Assembly (NCBI GenBank): GCA_024684175.1
Contig: JAIKXJ010000003.1
Location: forward strand, 1-25,013
Source of the DNA: Erysipelotrichaceae bacterium
GTDB taxonomy: Bacteria > Bacillota_I > Bacilli_A > Erysipelotrichales > Erysipelotrichaceae
Reading direction: 5' to 3'
Length of the DNA: 25,013 nucleotides
How positions within the stretch are numbered: the stretch's first letter is position 1; each line of letters starts with the position of its first letter. A model generated the notes under the pieces. That model searched no databases. It saw only the letters and a list, made by a program, of their open reading frames with translations, and had not been told where the DNA came from. Made by a program: the position numbers and the translations under genes. Positions 14,552-22,778 of this stretch are shown one piece after another.

Positions 14552-15213
14552 AGTTCTAATGTTTTGATGTCCAGTTCTGTGAAGTCTTTGATGCGCTGTT
14601 TGATCTGCGGAAGATCCGGATTGTTCGGTTTTTTGATGACAATGATGTTTTCACATCCCGCAAGGGCGGCATTTTTTATGGAAGTGGGGGAATCATCAAA
14701 GATCAGACAATCTTTGATGTCGACGCCCAGCCGTTTTGCGCCTTCCAGATACATGTCTTTTTTATCAGTCATGATGCCGTCGTCGTAAACGGCCATCTTT
14801 TTGTCGAACCAGCGGTCCAGATGCAGCTGTTCAAAATAAAAATCGACATTCACATCCAAAGATGCCGTACACATCGTGAAGGGGATCTTCTTTTCTTTTA
14901 ATTTATCCAACAGTTCTTCAGCACCGGGCATCAGCTTATCACGGCCGAGTTTCCTGCAGATCTCATGATAATATTTCGTTTCTTTGCGTATTGCCCAGTA
15001 CATGATCTTTTCTTCATCGTGTTCCATGCCCAGGATCTCAAACAACTTCTCAACGAAAGGGTAGTTTCTCGTTCCGATGAATTCGCCGTAGAACTTATCC
15101 GCATCGATCTTTCCCTGTGAAAGTTCTTCGATCGTCGCTTTCCAGGCCATATCGTTGATATCGTCGTCCGCAAAAAGGGTCCCGTTATAGTCAAATAATA
15201 CTGCTTTTATCAT
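14548..15213 (-). CDS. HAD-superfamily hydrolase with DxN variant of motif I
   Basis: The 221-aa product has the subfamily I HAD layout. Motif I is FDYNGTLF with nucleophile Asp8. A helical cap spans about 15-95. Motif II is in TMCTAS near 118-123, and motif IV is in LIFDDSPTS. The general acid/base Asp two residues after the nucleophile is Asn10 here (DYN instead of DxD). Most phosphatases and beta-phosphoglucomutases keep Asp, so catalysis may be altered or specialised. AAGGAGG lies just before the ATG at 15213. The substrate is unknown. parS site 2 lies in its 5' untranslated region and the likely -35 is inside parS site 3. Confidence 0.85.
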   Translation of the reverse strand: MIKAVLFDYNGTLFADDDINDMAWKATIEELSQGKIDADKFYGEFIGTRNYPFVEKLFEILGMEHDEEKIMYWAIRKETKYYHEICRKLGRDKLMPGAEELLDKLKEKKIPFTMCTASLDVNVDFYFEQLHLDRWFDKKMAVYDDGIMTDKKDMYLEGAKRLGVDIKDCLIFDDSPTSIKNAALAGCENIIVIKKPNNPDLPQIKQRIKDFTELDIKTLEL

Positions 15214-15230
15214 TTTCCTCCTTCCCGGAT

Positions 15231-15246
15231 CGTTTCACGTGAAACA
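15231..15246. other. parS site 2, one mismatch
   Basis: CGTTTCACGTGAAACA matches 15 of 16 parS positions; the first T is C. It lies 18 bases upstream of the HAD ATG, in its leader. Confidence 0.85.
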
Positions 15247-15277
15247 TTTATGATCGTTTTCATCGTTTTCTTTATAT

Positions 15278-15305
15278 ATTATAAGGAAAGAAAGGAATGT
15301 TTCAC
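15278..15305 (-). promoter_or_regulatory. Likely promoter of the HAD-membrane protein pair
   Basis: On the minus strand GTGAAA (15305-15300) and TATAAT (15283-15278) have a 16-base spacer. The -35 is part of parS site 3, so ParB binding could affect it. The -10 is strong and the -35 is 4 of 6. Confidence 0.5.
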
Positions 15306-15322
15306 GTGAAACATTCCTTTCT
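15289..15322. repeat. 34-bp perfect palindrome containing parS site 3; serS terminator
   Basis: Positions 15289-15305 and 15306-15322 are exact reverse complements. The core at 15298-15313 is a perfect parS match (TGTTTCACGTGAAACA). On the minus strand the palindrome begins 7 bases after the serS stop and is followed by TTCCTTATA, so it can also fold as the serS terminator. One element appears to serve as ParB site, hairpin and -35. Confidence 0.88.
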
Positions 15323-15329
15323 GTTTGAT

Positions 15330-16613
15330 CTACTTTCTGACGATCTTCTTCTGACCGCCCATATACGGCTGCAAAGCTTCCGGGATATCGACGGAACCGT
15401 CCTCGTTGTAGTTGTTCTCCAGGAACGCGATCAACATCCTCGGCGGAGCGACGACCGTATTGTTCAGCGTGTGCGGCAGATAATTGCCTTTTTCACCTTT
15501 GACACGGATCTTCAGTCTTCTGGACTGGGCATCGCCCAGGTTTGAGCAGGAACAGACTTCAAAATATTTCTGCTGACGCGGTGACCATGCCTCAACATCG
15601 CAGGATTTGACTTTCAGATCGGCCAGATCACCGGAGCAGCATTCCAGCGTTCTTACCGGGATGTTCATGGATAAGAACAGGTCGACGGAATATCTCCACA
15701 TCTTGTTATACCAATCCATGGATTCTTCAGGCTTGCAGATGACGATCATTTCCTGCTTTTCAAACTGGTGGATACGATAGACGCCGCGTTCTTCAATGCC
15801 GTGCGCACCGACTTCCTTACGGAAACAAGGAGAGTAGGAGGTGAGCGTCATCGGAAGTTTGGTTTCGTCATTGATCGTATCGATGAATCGGCCGATCATG
15901 GAATGTTCGGATGTGCCGATCAGATAGAGGTCTTCGCCCTCGATCTTGTACATCATGTTTTCCATTTCCTTGAAGGACATGACGCCGGTCACGACTTCGG
16001 AACGGATCATGAACGGAGGAACACAGTAAGTGAACCCTTTGTTGACCATATAGTCTCTCGCATAGGCGAGGATCGCGGAATGCAGTCTGGCGATATCGCC
16101 GGTAAGATAATAGAATCCGTTACCGGAAGTCTTTCTGGCGGAATCCAGATCGATGCCTTCAAAACTTTCCATGATCTCTGTATGATAAGGGATATCATAA
16201 TTGAATTCTCTCTTGGTGCCGAACTGTTCGATCTCGACGTTTTCGGAATCGTCTTTGCCGATCGGGACGGATGCGTCGATGATGTTCGGGATCACCAACA
16301 TCCTTTCGCGGATCTGTGCTTCGAGTTCCGGTTCTTTCTTTTCACATTCTTCGATCTCTTCGCCGATCTTTTTAACGTTGGCTTTGGCAGCTTCCGCTTC
16401 TTCTCTCTTGCCCTGGCCCATCAAAGCGCCGATCTGCTTGGAAGCGGTGTTGCGCTGGGCGCGGAGCTCATCGGCTTTGGTACGTAAGGCACGGTATTCT
16501 TCATCCAGTGCTTTAACTTCATCAACGAGAACAAGTTTTTCTTCCTGGAACTTCTTGCGGATGTTTTCTTTGACCAGTTCCGGATTTTCTCTGATAAGTT
16601 TGATATCGATCAT
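15330..16613 (-). CDS. serS: Serine-tRNA ligase
   Basis: The 427-aa class II synthetase charges tRNA-Ser. An N-terminal coiled-coil arm (about 30-105, rich in Glu, Lys and Ala) binds the tRNA. Motif 2 includes SPCFRKEVGAHGIEERG and motif 3 lies in NNTVVAPPRMLIAFLENN. Many bacterial SerRS have HTLNGSGLAVGRT at that last place, so this version differs, although the arm and catalytic spacing are normal. An AGGAGG site precedes the ATG at 16613 (product MIDIKLIRENPELV); longer in-frame starts would run into the ribosome binding site and T-box. A T-box leader with a UCC specifier precedes it. The parS palindrome follows. Confidence 0.96.
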   Translation of the reverse strand: MIDIKLIRENPELVKENIRKKFQEEKLVLVDEVKALDEEYRALRTKADELRAQRNTASKQIGALMGQGKREEAEAAKANVKKIGEEIEECEKKEPELEAQIRERMLVIPNIIDASVPIGKDDSENVEIEQFGTKREFNYDIPYHTEIMESFEGIDLDSARKTSGNGFYYLTGDIARLHSAILAYARDYMVNKGFTYCVPPFMIRSEVVTGVMSFKEMENMMYKIEGEDLYLIGTSEHSMIGRFIDTINDETKLPMTLTSYSPCFRKEVGAHGIEERGVYRIHQFEKQEMIVICKPEESMDWYNKMWRYSVDLFLSMNIPVRTLECCSGDLADLKVKSCDVEAWSPRQQKYFEVCSCSNLGDAQSRRLKIRVKGEKGNYLPHTLNNTVVAPPRMLIAFLENNYNEDGSVDIPEALQPYMGGQKKIVRK

Positions 16614-16619
16614 AAAATT

Positions 16620-16818
16620 CCTCCTGAAAATAAAAAAGGTGATAGACAAGGGCGCTGCCGCGCGGTACCACCTTTACTTATAACTTATTCCTTTAACGCA
16701 GGATGACGTGTCGGGTTGGGACATCATATAAGGCGGATTCATCGGATATCCCTGATAAGTTCCACCAGCCCTTATCTCTCTGTAAAGTCTTCTCCGACTA
16801 CTGTTCCTTAACTTTTAC
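16620..16818 (-). promoter_or_regulatory. T-box leader of serS, Ser (UCC) specifier
   Basis: The T-box core AAAGGTGGTACCGCG is on the minus strand at about 16675-16661. A terminator stem from GGTG to CACC is followed by TTTTTTATTTT at 16640-16630. The Stem I specifier strand contains TCC followed by G at 16737-16735, the same layout as the AAC of the asnB leader, and matches serine. It implies readthrough when tRNA-Ser is uncharged. Confidence 0.92.
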
Positions 16819-16824
16819 ATACAA

Positions 16825-16833
16825 ATCATATCA
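16825..16833 (-). promoter_or_regulatory. Extended -10 promoter of serS leader
   Basis: TG-A-TATGAT on the minus strand (16833-16825) is an extended -10 element. No good -35 is seen at the usual spacing. The transcript would start near 16818, before Stem I. Confidence 0.45.
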
Positions 16834-16862
16834 CAAAGCTCACAAATATCCCATAGGATTCA

Positions 16863-16886
16863 AAAATATTTCCTAGGTAATATTTT
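16863..16886. repeat. 24-bp near-perfect AT-rich palindrome with CCTAGG centre
   Basis: AAAATATT and AATATTTT arms flank TCCTAGGT; only two positions break symmetry. It lies between the gyrA terminator and the serS promoter, about 30 bases upstream of the serS -10. It could be an operator or a DNA-binding site; I cannot name a protein. Confidence 0.5.
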
Positions 16887-16890
16887 AGGA

Positions 16891-16929
16891 TGAAGAAAGA
16901 AAAGTCCTCTGTTCATGACAGGGGACTTT
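16891..16929 (-). terminator. Terminator of the yaaA-recF-gyrB-gyrA operon
   Basis: On the minus strand AAAGTCCCCTG (16929-16919) pairs with CAGAGGACTTT (16911-16901), with one mismatch and a 7-base loop, followed by TCTTTCTTCA. Confidence 0.85.
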
Positions 16930-16935
16930 CACTGT

Positions 16936-19440
16936 TTATTCGTTTTCGGAAACTTCCGTTTCTTCGTTTACCGGTGCCTCTTCCTTGTTGTCGTCGTCGG
17001 AATGAGACATCAGGGAGACGGCAGAGACAAAGGTACCTTCCTGCGGTTTGATCAGGCGGACACCTTGCGTTGCACGGCCCATCGTTGAGACTTTTTCGAG
17101 ATGGATGCGGATGATGATGCCGTCATTAGTCATGATCAGGCAGTCTTCATCGCCGTTGACAGCTTTCAAGGCGACCAGATCACCGTTCTTTTCATTGATG
17201 TTGATGGTCTTGACACCTTTTGCGCCTCTGGAAGTGAGACGGTATTCTTCGACCGGGGTCTGCTTGCCGTAACCCTTCTTGGAGACGACCAGGATCTTGG
17301 AACCTTCCGCATCGGTACACATGCCGATGACCTCAGAGCCGTCGACATTCATGCCTTTGACACCGGTCGCATTCCTGCCCATTGCACGGACACCGCGTTC
17401 ATCAAAGCGCACCGCTTTACCGTTTGCCGCACCGATGATGATCTGTGAATCACCCAGTGTCGGACGGACGGCGACGAGTTCGTCATCTTCTTTCAAGGAG
17501 ATGGCGATCTTGCCGTTCTGACGGATCGATTCGAATTCGGAAGCCGGTACCCTCTTACACAGACCGTTCTTCGTGACGAAGAAGAGATAGCCTTTGACTT
17601 CCCATTCCCGGTTGATCGGCACCAGTGCCTTGACCTTTTCATCTTTATCGATGTTGATGATATTGATGACCGGGATGCCTTTGGCGTTGCGTGATGCCTC
17701 CGGAATATTGAAGCCTTTGATGCGGTAGACCTTACCTTTGTTGGTGAAGATCAGTAAGAAGTCGTGTGTCGACATCGTGATGTTCTGATCGACGACGTCA
17801 TCTTCATTCAGACTCATGCCTTTGACGCCGCGGCCGCCGCGGTTCTGCAGACGGTAGGTATCGATCGGCAGACGTTTGACGTAGCCGTTGTTGCTCAAGG
17901 AGATGATGACGTCTTCCATCGGGATCAGATCTTCATCTTCCACCGAAACATCGCCGTCGATGATCTCGGTGCGGCGCTTGTCGCCGTACCTGTCCTTGAT
18001 CGCCGTCAGTTCATCTTTGATGATCTGAACGACACGGGAATGATTGGCCAGGATGTCCTTGAGATCGGCGATCTCGATATAGAGTTCGTTGAGTTCATTA
18101 ACGATCTTTTCTCTGGATAATCCGGTCAGTCTTCTTAACTGCATATCCAGGATCGCTTTGCCCTGGATCTCATCGATGCCGAATTCCTCATTGAGTTTCA
18201 TCATCGCTTCATCATCATCTTTGGAACTGCGGATGATCTCGACGACGCGGTCGATGTTGTCCAGTGCGATCTTCAATCCTTCCAAGAGGTGAGCACGTTT
18301 TTCATCTTCTTTCAGATCGTACTGTGTCCGTCTGCGGACGACGTCGATCTGGTGGTTGATGTAACAGTTGATGATCTCTTTTAATGACAGCAGCATCGGT
18401 CGGTTGTCGACCAGGACATTGTTGTTGATGCCGAAGGATGACTGGACCGGTGTGAGTTTATATAACTGATTGAGGACGACTTCCGGCTGCACATCTTTCT
18501 TCAGTTCGATCTCGATGCGGATGCCGTTACGGTCGTTGGACAGGTCCTTAAGTTCGGAGATGCCGTCGATGATCTTTTCTTTTGCCAGCTGGTGGATCTT
18601 TTCAAACATCACCAGTTTGTTGACGAGGTACGGGATCTCTTTGATCGTGATCTTGTGTTTGCCTCCGTGCATGTCTTCGATCTCGACTTTGGAGCGCATG
18701 ATGATCGATCCGCGTCCGGTCTCGTAAGCCTGACGGATACCGGATCGTCCGACGATATAACCGCCGGTCGGGAAGTCCGGTCCCGGTATGTATTCCATGA
18801 GTTCGGTCGTTGTGATGTCCGGATTATCCATGACCGCGATGACGCCGTCGATCGTTTCACCTAAATTGTGCGTCGGCATATTGGTCGCCATACCGACAGC
18901 GATACCCATCGAACCGTTGACTAAAAGGTTGGGGAAGCGGCTGGGGAGGGCGACCGGTTCTTTGTGTCTGGCATCGTAGTTGTCGCGCCAGTCGACCGTT
19001 TCCTTTTTGATATCCTGCAAGAGCTCCAGAGAGATTTTGGACATACGCGCTTCGGTATAACGCATCGCCGCTGCACCGTCGCCGTCCAGAGAACCGAAGT
19101 TACCGTGGCCGTCGACCAGCGGATAACGGTAGGAGAACGGCTGAGCCATACGGACCATCGTATCGTAGATCGCCGTATCGCCGTGCGGGTGATATTTACC
19201 CATAACTTCACCGACGATATTGGCGGATTTGACATGCGGTTTGTCCGGCAGGAAGCCGGCATCATACATCGCCCAAAGGACTCTGCGGTGGACCGGTTTC
19301 ATACCATCCCGGACATCCGGAAGAGCACGGTCGATGATGACCGACATCGAATAGCTTAAGAAGTCTTCGCGCATCTCGGAAGAGATGTTGACTTCTTTCA
19401 TATTTCCGTGATTGAAAAATCTGTTATCTAATTCTTCCAT
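16936..19440 (-). CDS. gyrA: DNA gyrase subunit A
   Basis: The 834-aa subunit breaks and rejoins DNA. The active tyrosine is Tyr128 in [11 protein letters not shown]. The quinolone region reads [14 protein letters not shown], with Thr89 at the E. coli Ser83 place and Asp93 at the Asp87 place. The gyrase-specific box [11 protein letters not shown] begins the C-terminal beta-pinwheel, and an acidic tail with [15 protein letters not shown] ends the protein; both mark GyrA rather than ParC. Thr at the Ser83 position is normal in several clostridia. AAGGAGG overlaps the gyrB stop, 9 bases before the ATG, so the two subunits are made together. The operon terminator follows. Confidence 0.98.
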   Translation of the reverse strand: MEELDNRFFNHGNMKEVNISSEMREDFLSYSMSVIIDRALPDVRDGMKPVHRRVLWAMYDAGFLPDKPHVKSANIVGEVMGKYHPHGDTAIYDTMVRMAQPFSYRYPLVDGHGNFGSLDGDGAAAMRYTEARMSKISLELLQDIKKETVDWRDNYDARHKEPVALPSRFPNLLVNGSMGIAVGMATNMPTHNLGETIDGVIAVMDNPDITTTELMEYIPGPDFPTGGYIVGRSGIRQAYETGRGSIIMRSKVEIEDMHGGKHKITIKEIPYLVNKLVMFEKIHQLAKEKIIDGISELKDLSNDRNGIRIEIELKKDVQPEVVLNQLYKLTPVQSSFGINNNVLVDNRPMLLSLKEIINCYINHQIDVVRRRTQYDLKEDEKRAHLLEGLKIALDNIDRVVEIIRSSKDDDEAMMKLNEEFGIDEIQGKAILDMQLRRLTGLSREKIVNELNELYIEIADLKDILANHSRVVQIIKDELTAIKDRYGDKRRTEIIDGDVSVEDEDLIPMEDVIISLSNNGYVKRLPIDTYRLQNRGGRGVKGMSLNEDDVVDQNITMSTHDFLLIFTNKGKVYRIKGFNIPEASRNAKGIPVINIINIDKDEKVKALVPINREWEVKGYLFFVTKNGLCKRVPASEFESIRQNGKIAISLKEDDELVAVRPTLGDSQIIIGAANGKAVRFDERGVRAMGRNATGVKGMNVDGSEVIGMCTDAEGSKILVVSKKGYGKQTPVEEYRLTSRGAKGVKTININEKNGDLVALKAVNGDEDCLIMTNDGIIIRIHLEKVSTMGRATQGVRLIKPQEGTFVSAVSLMSHSDDDNKEEAPVNEETEVSENE

Positions 19441-19449
19441 GCGGCCTCC

Positions 19450-21393
19450 TTAAATATCCAGGTTCTTGACGAAGTGTGCATTCTCGACGATGAAATTCTT
19501 TCTCGGTTCGACTTCGTCGCCCATCAACATCGAGAATACTGCATCGGCGTCGATCGCATCTTTGATCGTGACGCGCTTCAATGTCCTGTGTTCCGGATCC
19601 AGTGTCGTTTCCCAAAGCTGACTCGGATCCATTTCACCAAGTCCTTTGTAACGCTGTACGTCATATTTTTCGTCACCGAAGTCGCGTTTCGCCAGTTCCA
19701 ATTCTTCATCGGAGTAGCAGTAACGCAAAGTCCTTTGTCCTTTGAAGAGTTTGTATAGAGGCGGCATCGCCAGATAGACATAACCGCCTTCGATCAGCGG
19801 ACGGAAGAAGCGGTATAAGAATGTCAGCATCAGCGTCGAGATGTGCTGACCGTCGACATCGGCATCGGTCATGATGACGATCTTGTGGTAACGCAGTTTG
19901 GAGATATCGATATCCTTGCCATAGCCGCAGCCGAAGGCTTGGATCATCATGCGGATCTCGGCGTTGTCGAAGATCTTGTGTTCCCTTGCTTTCTCGACAT
20001 TCAGGATCTTTCCTCTTAACGGGAGGACGGCCTGGAAGTTGGAGTCTCTGCCTTGCTGGGCGGAACCGCCGGCGGAATTACCCTCGACGATGTAGATCTC
20101 GCAGATCGACGCATCTCTGGAAGCACAGTCTTTCAGTTTAGTCGGCAAGTTGCCGGAGCCGAAATCATCTTTTCTTCTGACACTTTCTCTTGCCTTCTGT
20201 GCAGCAAGTCTTGCTTCGGAAGCGGATTTCGCTTTTTCGATGATGATCTTGGCGACATCCGGATTTTCCAGAAGATAACGTTTTAAGAAGTCACCGAAGA
20301 TCTTGTTGACGACCGGACGGACTTCCGCGTTGCCTAATTTGCCTTTGGTCTGTCCTTCATATTGCGGATCGGGGTGTTTGACGGAGATGATCGCCGTCAA
20401 TCCTTCTCTTAAATCGTCGATCGAAAGGTTCGGATCGTCTTTTTTGATCTGGTTGTTGTCGCGGGCGTAGCTGTTGATGACTCTCGACAGTGTCTGCCGG
20501 AATCCATCCATATGCATGCCGCCGTCCGGTGTGAAGATGTTGTTGCAGAAAGAATAGACTTTCTCACTGTAAGAAGTATTGTAGCGCAGTGAGACTTCCA
20601 CGGCGATCTGGGTCGCCGGATCGGCACCGTCACAATATAAGACATCTTCAAACAGTTTGGTCTCGCCTTCATCCAGGAATTCAACATATTCTTTGATGCC
20701 TCCTTCATAGCAGAAAGAGTGAGAACCTTTCATCTCATCTTCCTTATTCCAATGGAAAGTGAAGGAGATCCCTTTGTTTAAGAATGCCATCTGACGGATA
20801 CGGTTGAATAAAGTCTCGTAGTCGTAGACTGTTCCTTCTTTGAAGATCTCAGGATCGGCTTTGAAACGGACGGTCGAACCGGTATCTTTCAGATCGCAGG
20901 TACCGATCTCTTTCAGCGGCTGGTCGACTTTGCCGCCGTTCTTAAAGCGGATGAAATATACTTTTCCTCCTTTACGGACCGTGACTTCGACCCACTCGGA
21001 AAGGGCGTTGACGACAGAAGCACCGACACCGTGCAGACCGCCGGAAACTTTATAGGCACCGCCGCCGAATTTGCCGCCGGCATGGAGCACGGTAAAAATC
21101 GTTTCCACAGTGGAAACACCGGTCTTCGGGTGGATCTCGACCGGCATACCGCGGCCGTCATCTTTGACGGTGACGATATCTTCGCCGTCGACACTGACTT
21201 CGATCTTCGTTGCATAACCGGCTAAAGCTTCATCAACGGAGTTGTCGATGATCTCCCAGACCAGGTGATGCAGACCAGTCGAAGACGTCGTGCCGATGTA
21301 CATGCCCGGACGTTTTCTTACAGCTTCAAGTCCTTCCAGTACTTGTATATCATCAGAAGTATAGTTGTCGTGTTTTATACTTGTATTAGACAT
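19450..21393 (-). CDS. gyrB: DNA gyrase subunit B, Asn in the EGDSAGG motif
   Basis: The 647-aa ATPase subunit has the GHKL nucleotide site: IIDNSVDEA, DDGRGMP and the GGLHGVGASVVNAL glycine-rich lid. The Toprim domain has EIYIVEGNSAGGSA, TDADVDG and LPLRGKILNVEKAR. Two changes stand out: EGNSAGGSA has Asn439 (codon AAT, 20079-20077) where nearly all GyrB have Asp, equal to E. coli Asp426, and SAQQG replaces SAKQG. E. coli gyrB D426N is a classic nalidixic-acid resistance change. The ATG overlaps the recF stop (ATGTCTAA) and follows AGGAGG. The length fits the short Gram-positive type. Confidence 0.97.
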   Translation of the reverse strand: MSNTSIKHDNYTSDDIQVLEGLEAVRKRPGMYIGTTSSTGLHHLVWEIIDNSVDEALAGYATKIEVSVDGEDIVTVKDDGRGMPVEIHPKTGVSTVETIFTVLHAGGKFGGGAYKVSGGLHGVGASVVNALSEWVEVTVRKGGKVYFIRFKNGGKVDQPLKEIGTCDLKDTGSTVRFKADPEIFKEGTVYDYETLFNRIRQMAFLNKGISFTFHWNKEDEMKGSHSFCYEGGIKEYVEFLDEGETKLFEDVLYCDGADPATQIAVEVSLRYNTSYSEKVYSFCNNIFTPDGGMHMDGFRQTLSRVINSYARDNNQIKKDDPNLSIDDLREGLTAIISVKHPDPQYEGQTKGKLGNAEVRPVVNKIFGDFLKRYLLENPDVAKIIIEKAKSASEARLAAQKARESVRRKDDFGSGNLPTKLKDCASRDASICEIYIVEGNSAGGSAQQGRDSNFQAVLPLRGKILNVEKAREHKIFDNAEIRMMIQAFGCGYGKDIDISKLRYHKIVIMTDADVDGQHISTLMLTFLYRFFRPLIEGGYVYLAMPPLYKLFKGQRTLRYCYSDEELELAKRDFGDEKYDVQRYKGLGEMDPSQLWETTLDPEHRTLKRVTIKDAIDADAVFSMLMGDEVEPRKNFIVENAHFVKNLDI

Positions 21394-22435
21394 CCTGTTC
21401 CTCCTTTAATTCAATCAATTTATAATTCTTTGCGATATTCAGATTGTTGATATCGGTATTGGTTATGATGACTTGGGTGTCATCCGGAATAATATTCAGT
21501 AAGCGTTCCTGATTTTCTTTATCCAATTCCGATAAGATGTCATCCAGCAAGACGATCGGGGTGACATTGGTCATGTATTCGATGTAGCGCATCAAGGCAA
21601 ACTTGAAGGCGATCAAGACCATACGTTTCTGTCCCTGGGAAGCGATGGAATTGAGCTCATAGCCATCCATAAAGAAGCTATAGTCATCGTGATGGGGACC
21701 GAATGTCGTGTAGTGATAATAACGGTCTTTTTCCTTGGCTTCGGTGATCTTATCTTCGACGTTCTCGATCTCGCAGCATTTTTTGTAGACGATGGAGATC
21801 CTGCTGTCTTTGCCGGAGATCAGTTTATAGTAGTCGGAGATGTAACGGTTGGCGATCGTGAAGAAGTTGTTTCTTTCACTTAGTATGATCTTGATCATCG
21901 GTGCCATCGATTCGTCGATCACATTTAATAAGAGCTCATCGATCTCCAGTTCCTTCAAGAGTTTGTTTTTATCTTTTAATAAGGAATTGTATCTCAGTAA
22001 AGACTGGATATAGGGTTTGGAGACTTTGGAAAGTTCGATGTCGAGCAGTTTCCTTCTCTCACCTGGTGACTGAGTGAACAGTTCCAGGTCGCTCGGTTTG
22101 AATAAGATGGCGTTGACTTCGCCGATGAACTGCGATGTCCTTTTGACCAAGACATCATTGATATAAAGAGATTTGTTTTTCTTGTTGATGACGACTTTAT
22201 ACTCTTTGTCGGGAGTATTGAGGATGATGCGTGCAAAATCAAAACCTTTGCGGATCAGGTCCGCATCATTGTTTGTACGATAGGACTTGGTATTGGAAAC
22301 GACGATGATGCTTTCAAGGATGTTGGTCTTTCCGGTACCGTTCTTTCCGACGATGATATTCAGATGCGGATCGAATTCAAAAAAATGACGCCTGTAATTA
22401 CGATAATCGTTGAGACGGATCGTTTTTACCGGCAT
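21386..22435 (-). CDS. recF: DNA replication and repair protein RecF
   Basis: The 349-aa SMC-like ATPase acts with RecO and RecR to load RecA at single-strand gaps. Walker A is GKNGTGKT (30-37). The ABC signature SQGQKR is near residue 267 and Walker B is VLLDDILSELD near 295-305. The ATG overlaps the yaaA stop by 10 bases and the stop overlaps gyrB by 8, so translation of the three is linked. The yaaA-recF-gyrB-gyrA order is standard for Bacillota near oriC. Confidence 0.97.
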   Translation of the reverse strand: MPVKTIRLNDYRNYRRHFFEFDPHLNIIVGKNGTGKTNILESIIVVSNTKSYRTNNDADLIRKGFDFARIILNTPDKEYKVVINKKNKSLYINDVLVKRTSQFIGEVNAILFKPSDLELFTQSPGERRKLLDIELSKVSKPYIQSLLRYNSLLKDKNKLLKELEIDELLLNVIDESMAPMIKIILSERNNFFTIANRYISDYYKLISGKDSRISIVYKKCCEIENVEDKITEAKEKDRYYHYTTFGPHHDDYSFFMDGYELNSIASQGQKRMVLIAFKFALMRYIEYMTNVTPIVLLDDILSELDKENQERLLNIIPDDTQVIITNTDINNLNIAKNYKLIELKEEQDV

Positions 22436-22644
22436 ACTTTGAAGGCCTCATCGTTGATCTTCACAAGATCGTTTTCATAAAGTTTCCGCCCTCGGCGTTC
22501 TTCTTTCTCTTCGTTGACGAAGACTTCGTTCTCTTTTAAAAAGAACTTCGCTTCGCCGCCGGAAGAGATGAGATCGCAGATCTTGAGGAACTGTCCGAGC
22601 GTGACGGATTCTTCTTTGATCTTCACTTCTTTAATCGCAGCCAT
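22426..22644 (-). CDS. yaaA: S4-domain RNA-binding protein YaaA
   Basis: The 72-aa product is a lone S4 domain: TLGQFLKICDLISSGGEAKFF then VFVNEEKEERRGRKL and ending near NDLVKINDEAFKV. The family binds structured RNA and is found between dnaN and recF in many Bacillota; its exact job is not settled. It leads the recF-gyrB-gyrA operon. There is no ribosome binding site before the ATG and the promoter's -10 ends only 10 bases upstream, so the mRNA leader would be about 4 bases. The symbol follows the Bacillus subtilis name for this locus (an unrelated E. coli yaaA exists). Confidence 0.9.
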   Translation of the reverse strand: MAAIKEVKIKEESVTLGQFLKICDLISSGGEAKFFLKENEVFVNEEKEERRGRKLYENDLVKINDEAFKVCR

Positions 22645-22654
22645 ATACGCTTAA

Positions 22655-22683
22655 ATTATAACATTTTTGGCTTTATTTTTCCA
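22655..22683 (-). promoter_or_regulatory. Promoter of the yaaA-recF-gyrBA operon, near-leaderless
   Basis: TGGAAA (22683-22678) and TATAAT (22660-22655) with a 17-base spacer on the minus strand. The -10 ends 10 bases before the yaaA ATG, giving a leader of about 4 bases. It lies downstream of the dnaN terminator, which supports independent transcription. Confidence 0.65.
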
Positions 22684-22720
22684 TTTTCGGGTCGTTATAA
22701 AAACACGTGCAGGACCTCAT

Positions 22721-22750
22721 AAAATAAAGAACCCGTCTCAAACGGGCTCT
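22721..22750 (-). terminator. Terminator of dnaN
   Basis: On the minus strand AGAGCCCGT (22750-22742) pairs with ACGGGTTCT (22736-22728), one G-T pair, 5-base loop, followed by TTATTTTAT. Confidence 0.88.
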
Positions 22751-22778
22751 TTTTCGTCTTATTTTTGATTTTTGGATT

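Noticed and set aside
16614..16649. Longer serS start at 16649
   Set aside because: It runs through the AGGAGG site and T-box terminator; the family N-terminus begins at 16613.
18964..19359. Plus-strand ORFs opposite gyrA, gyrB, dnaX, serS and guaB
   Set aside because: They are shadows of long conserved minus-strand genes, with repetitive compositions and no ribosome binding sites.
16936..19440. GyrA Thr89 at the E. coli Ser83 position as a resistance mutation
   Set aside because: Thr is the wild-type residue in several clostridial GyrA proteins, so it is not evidence of selection.
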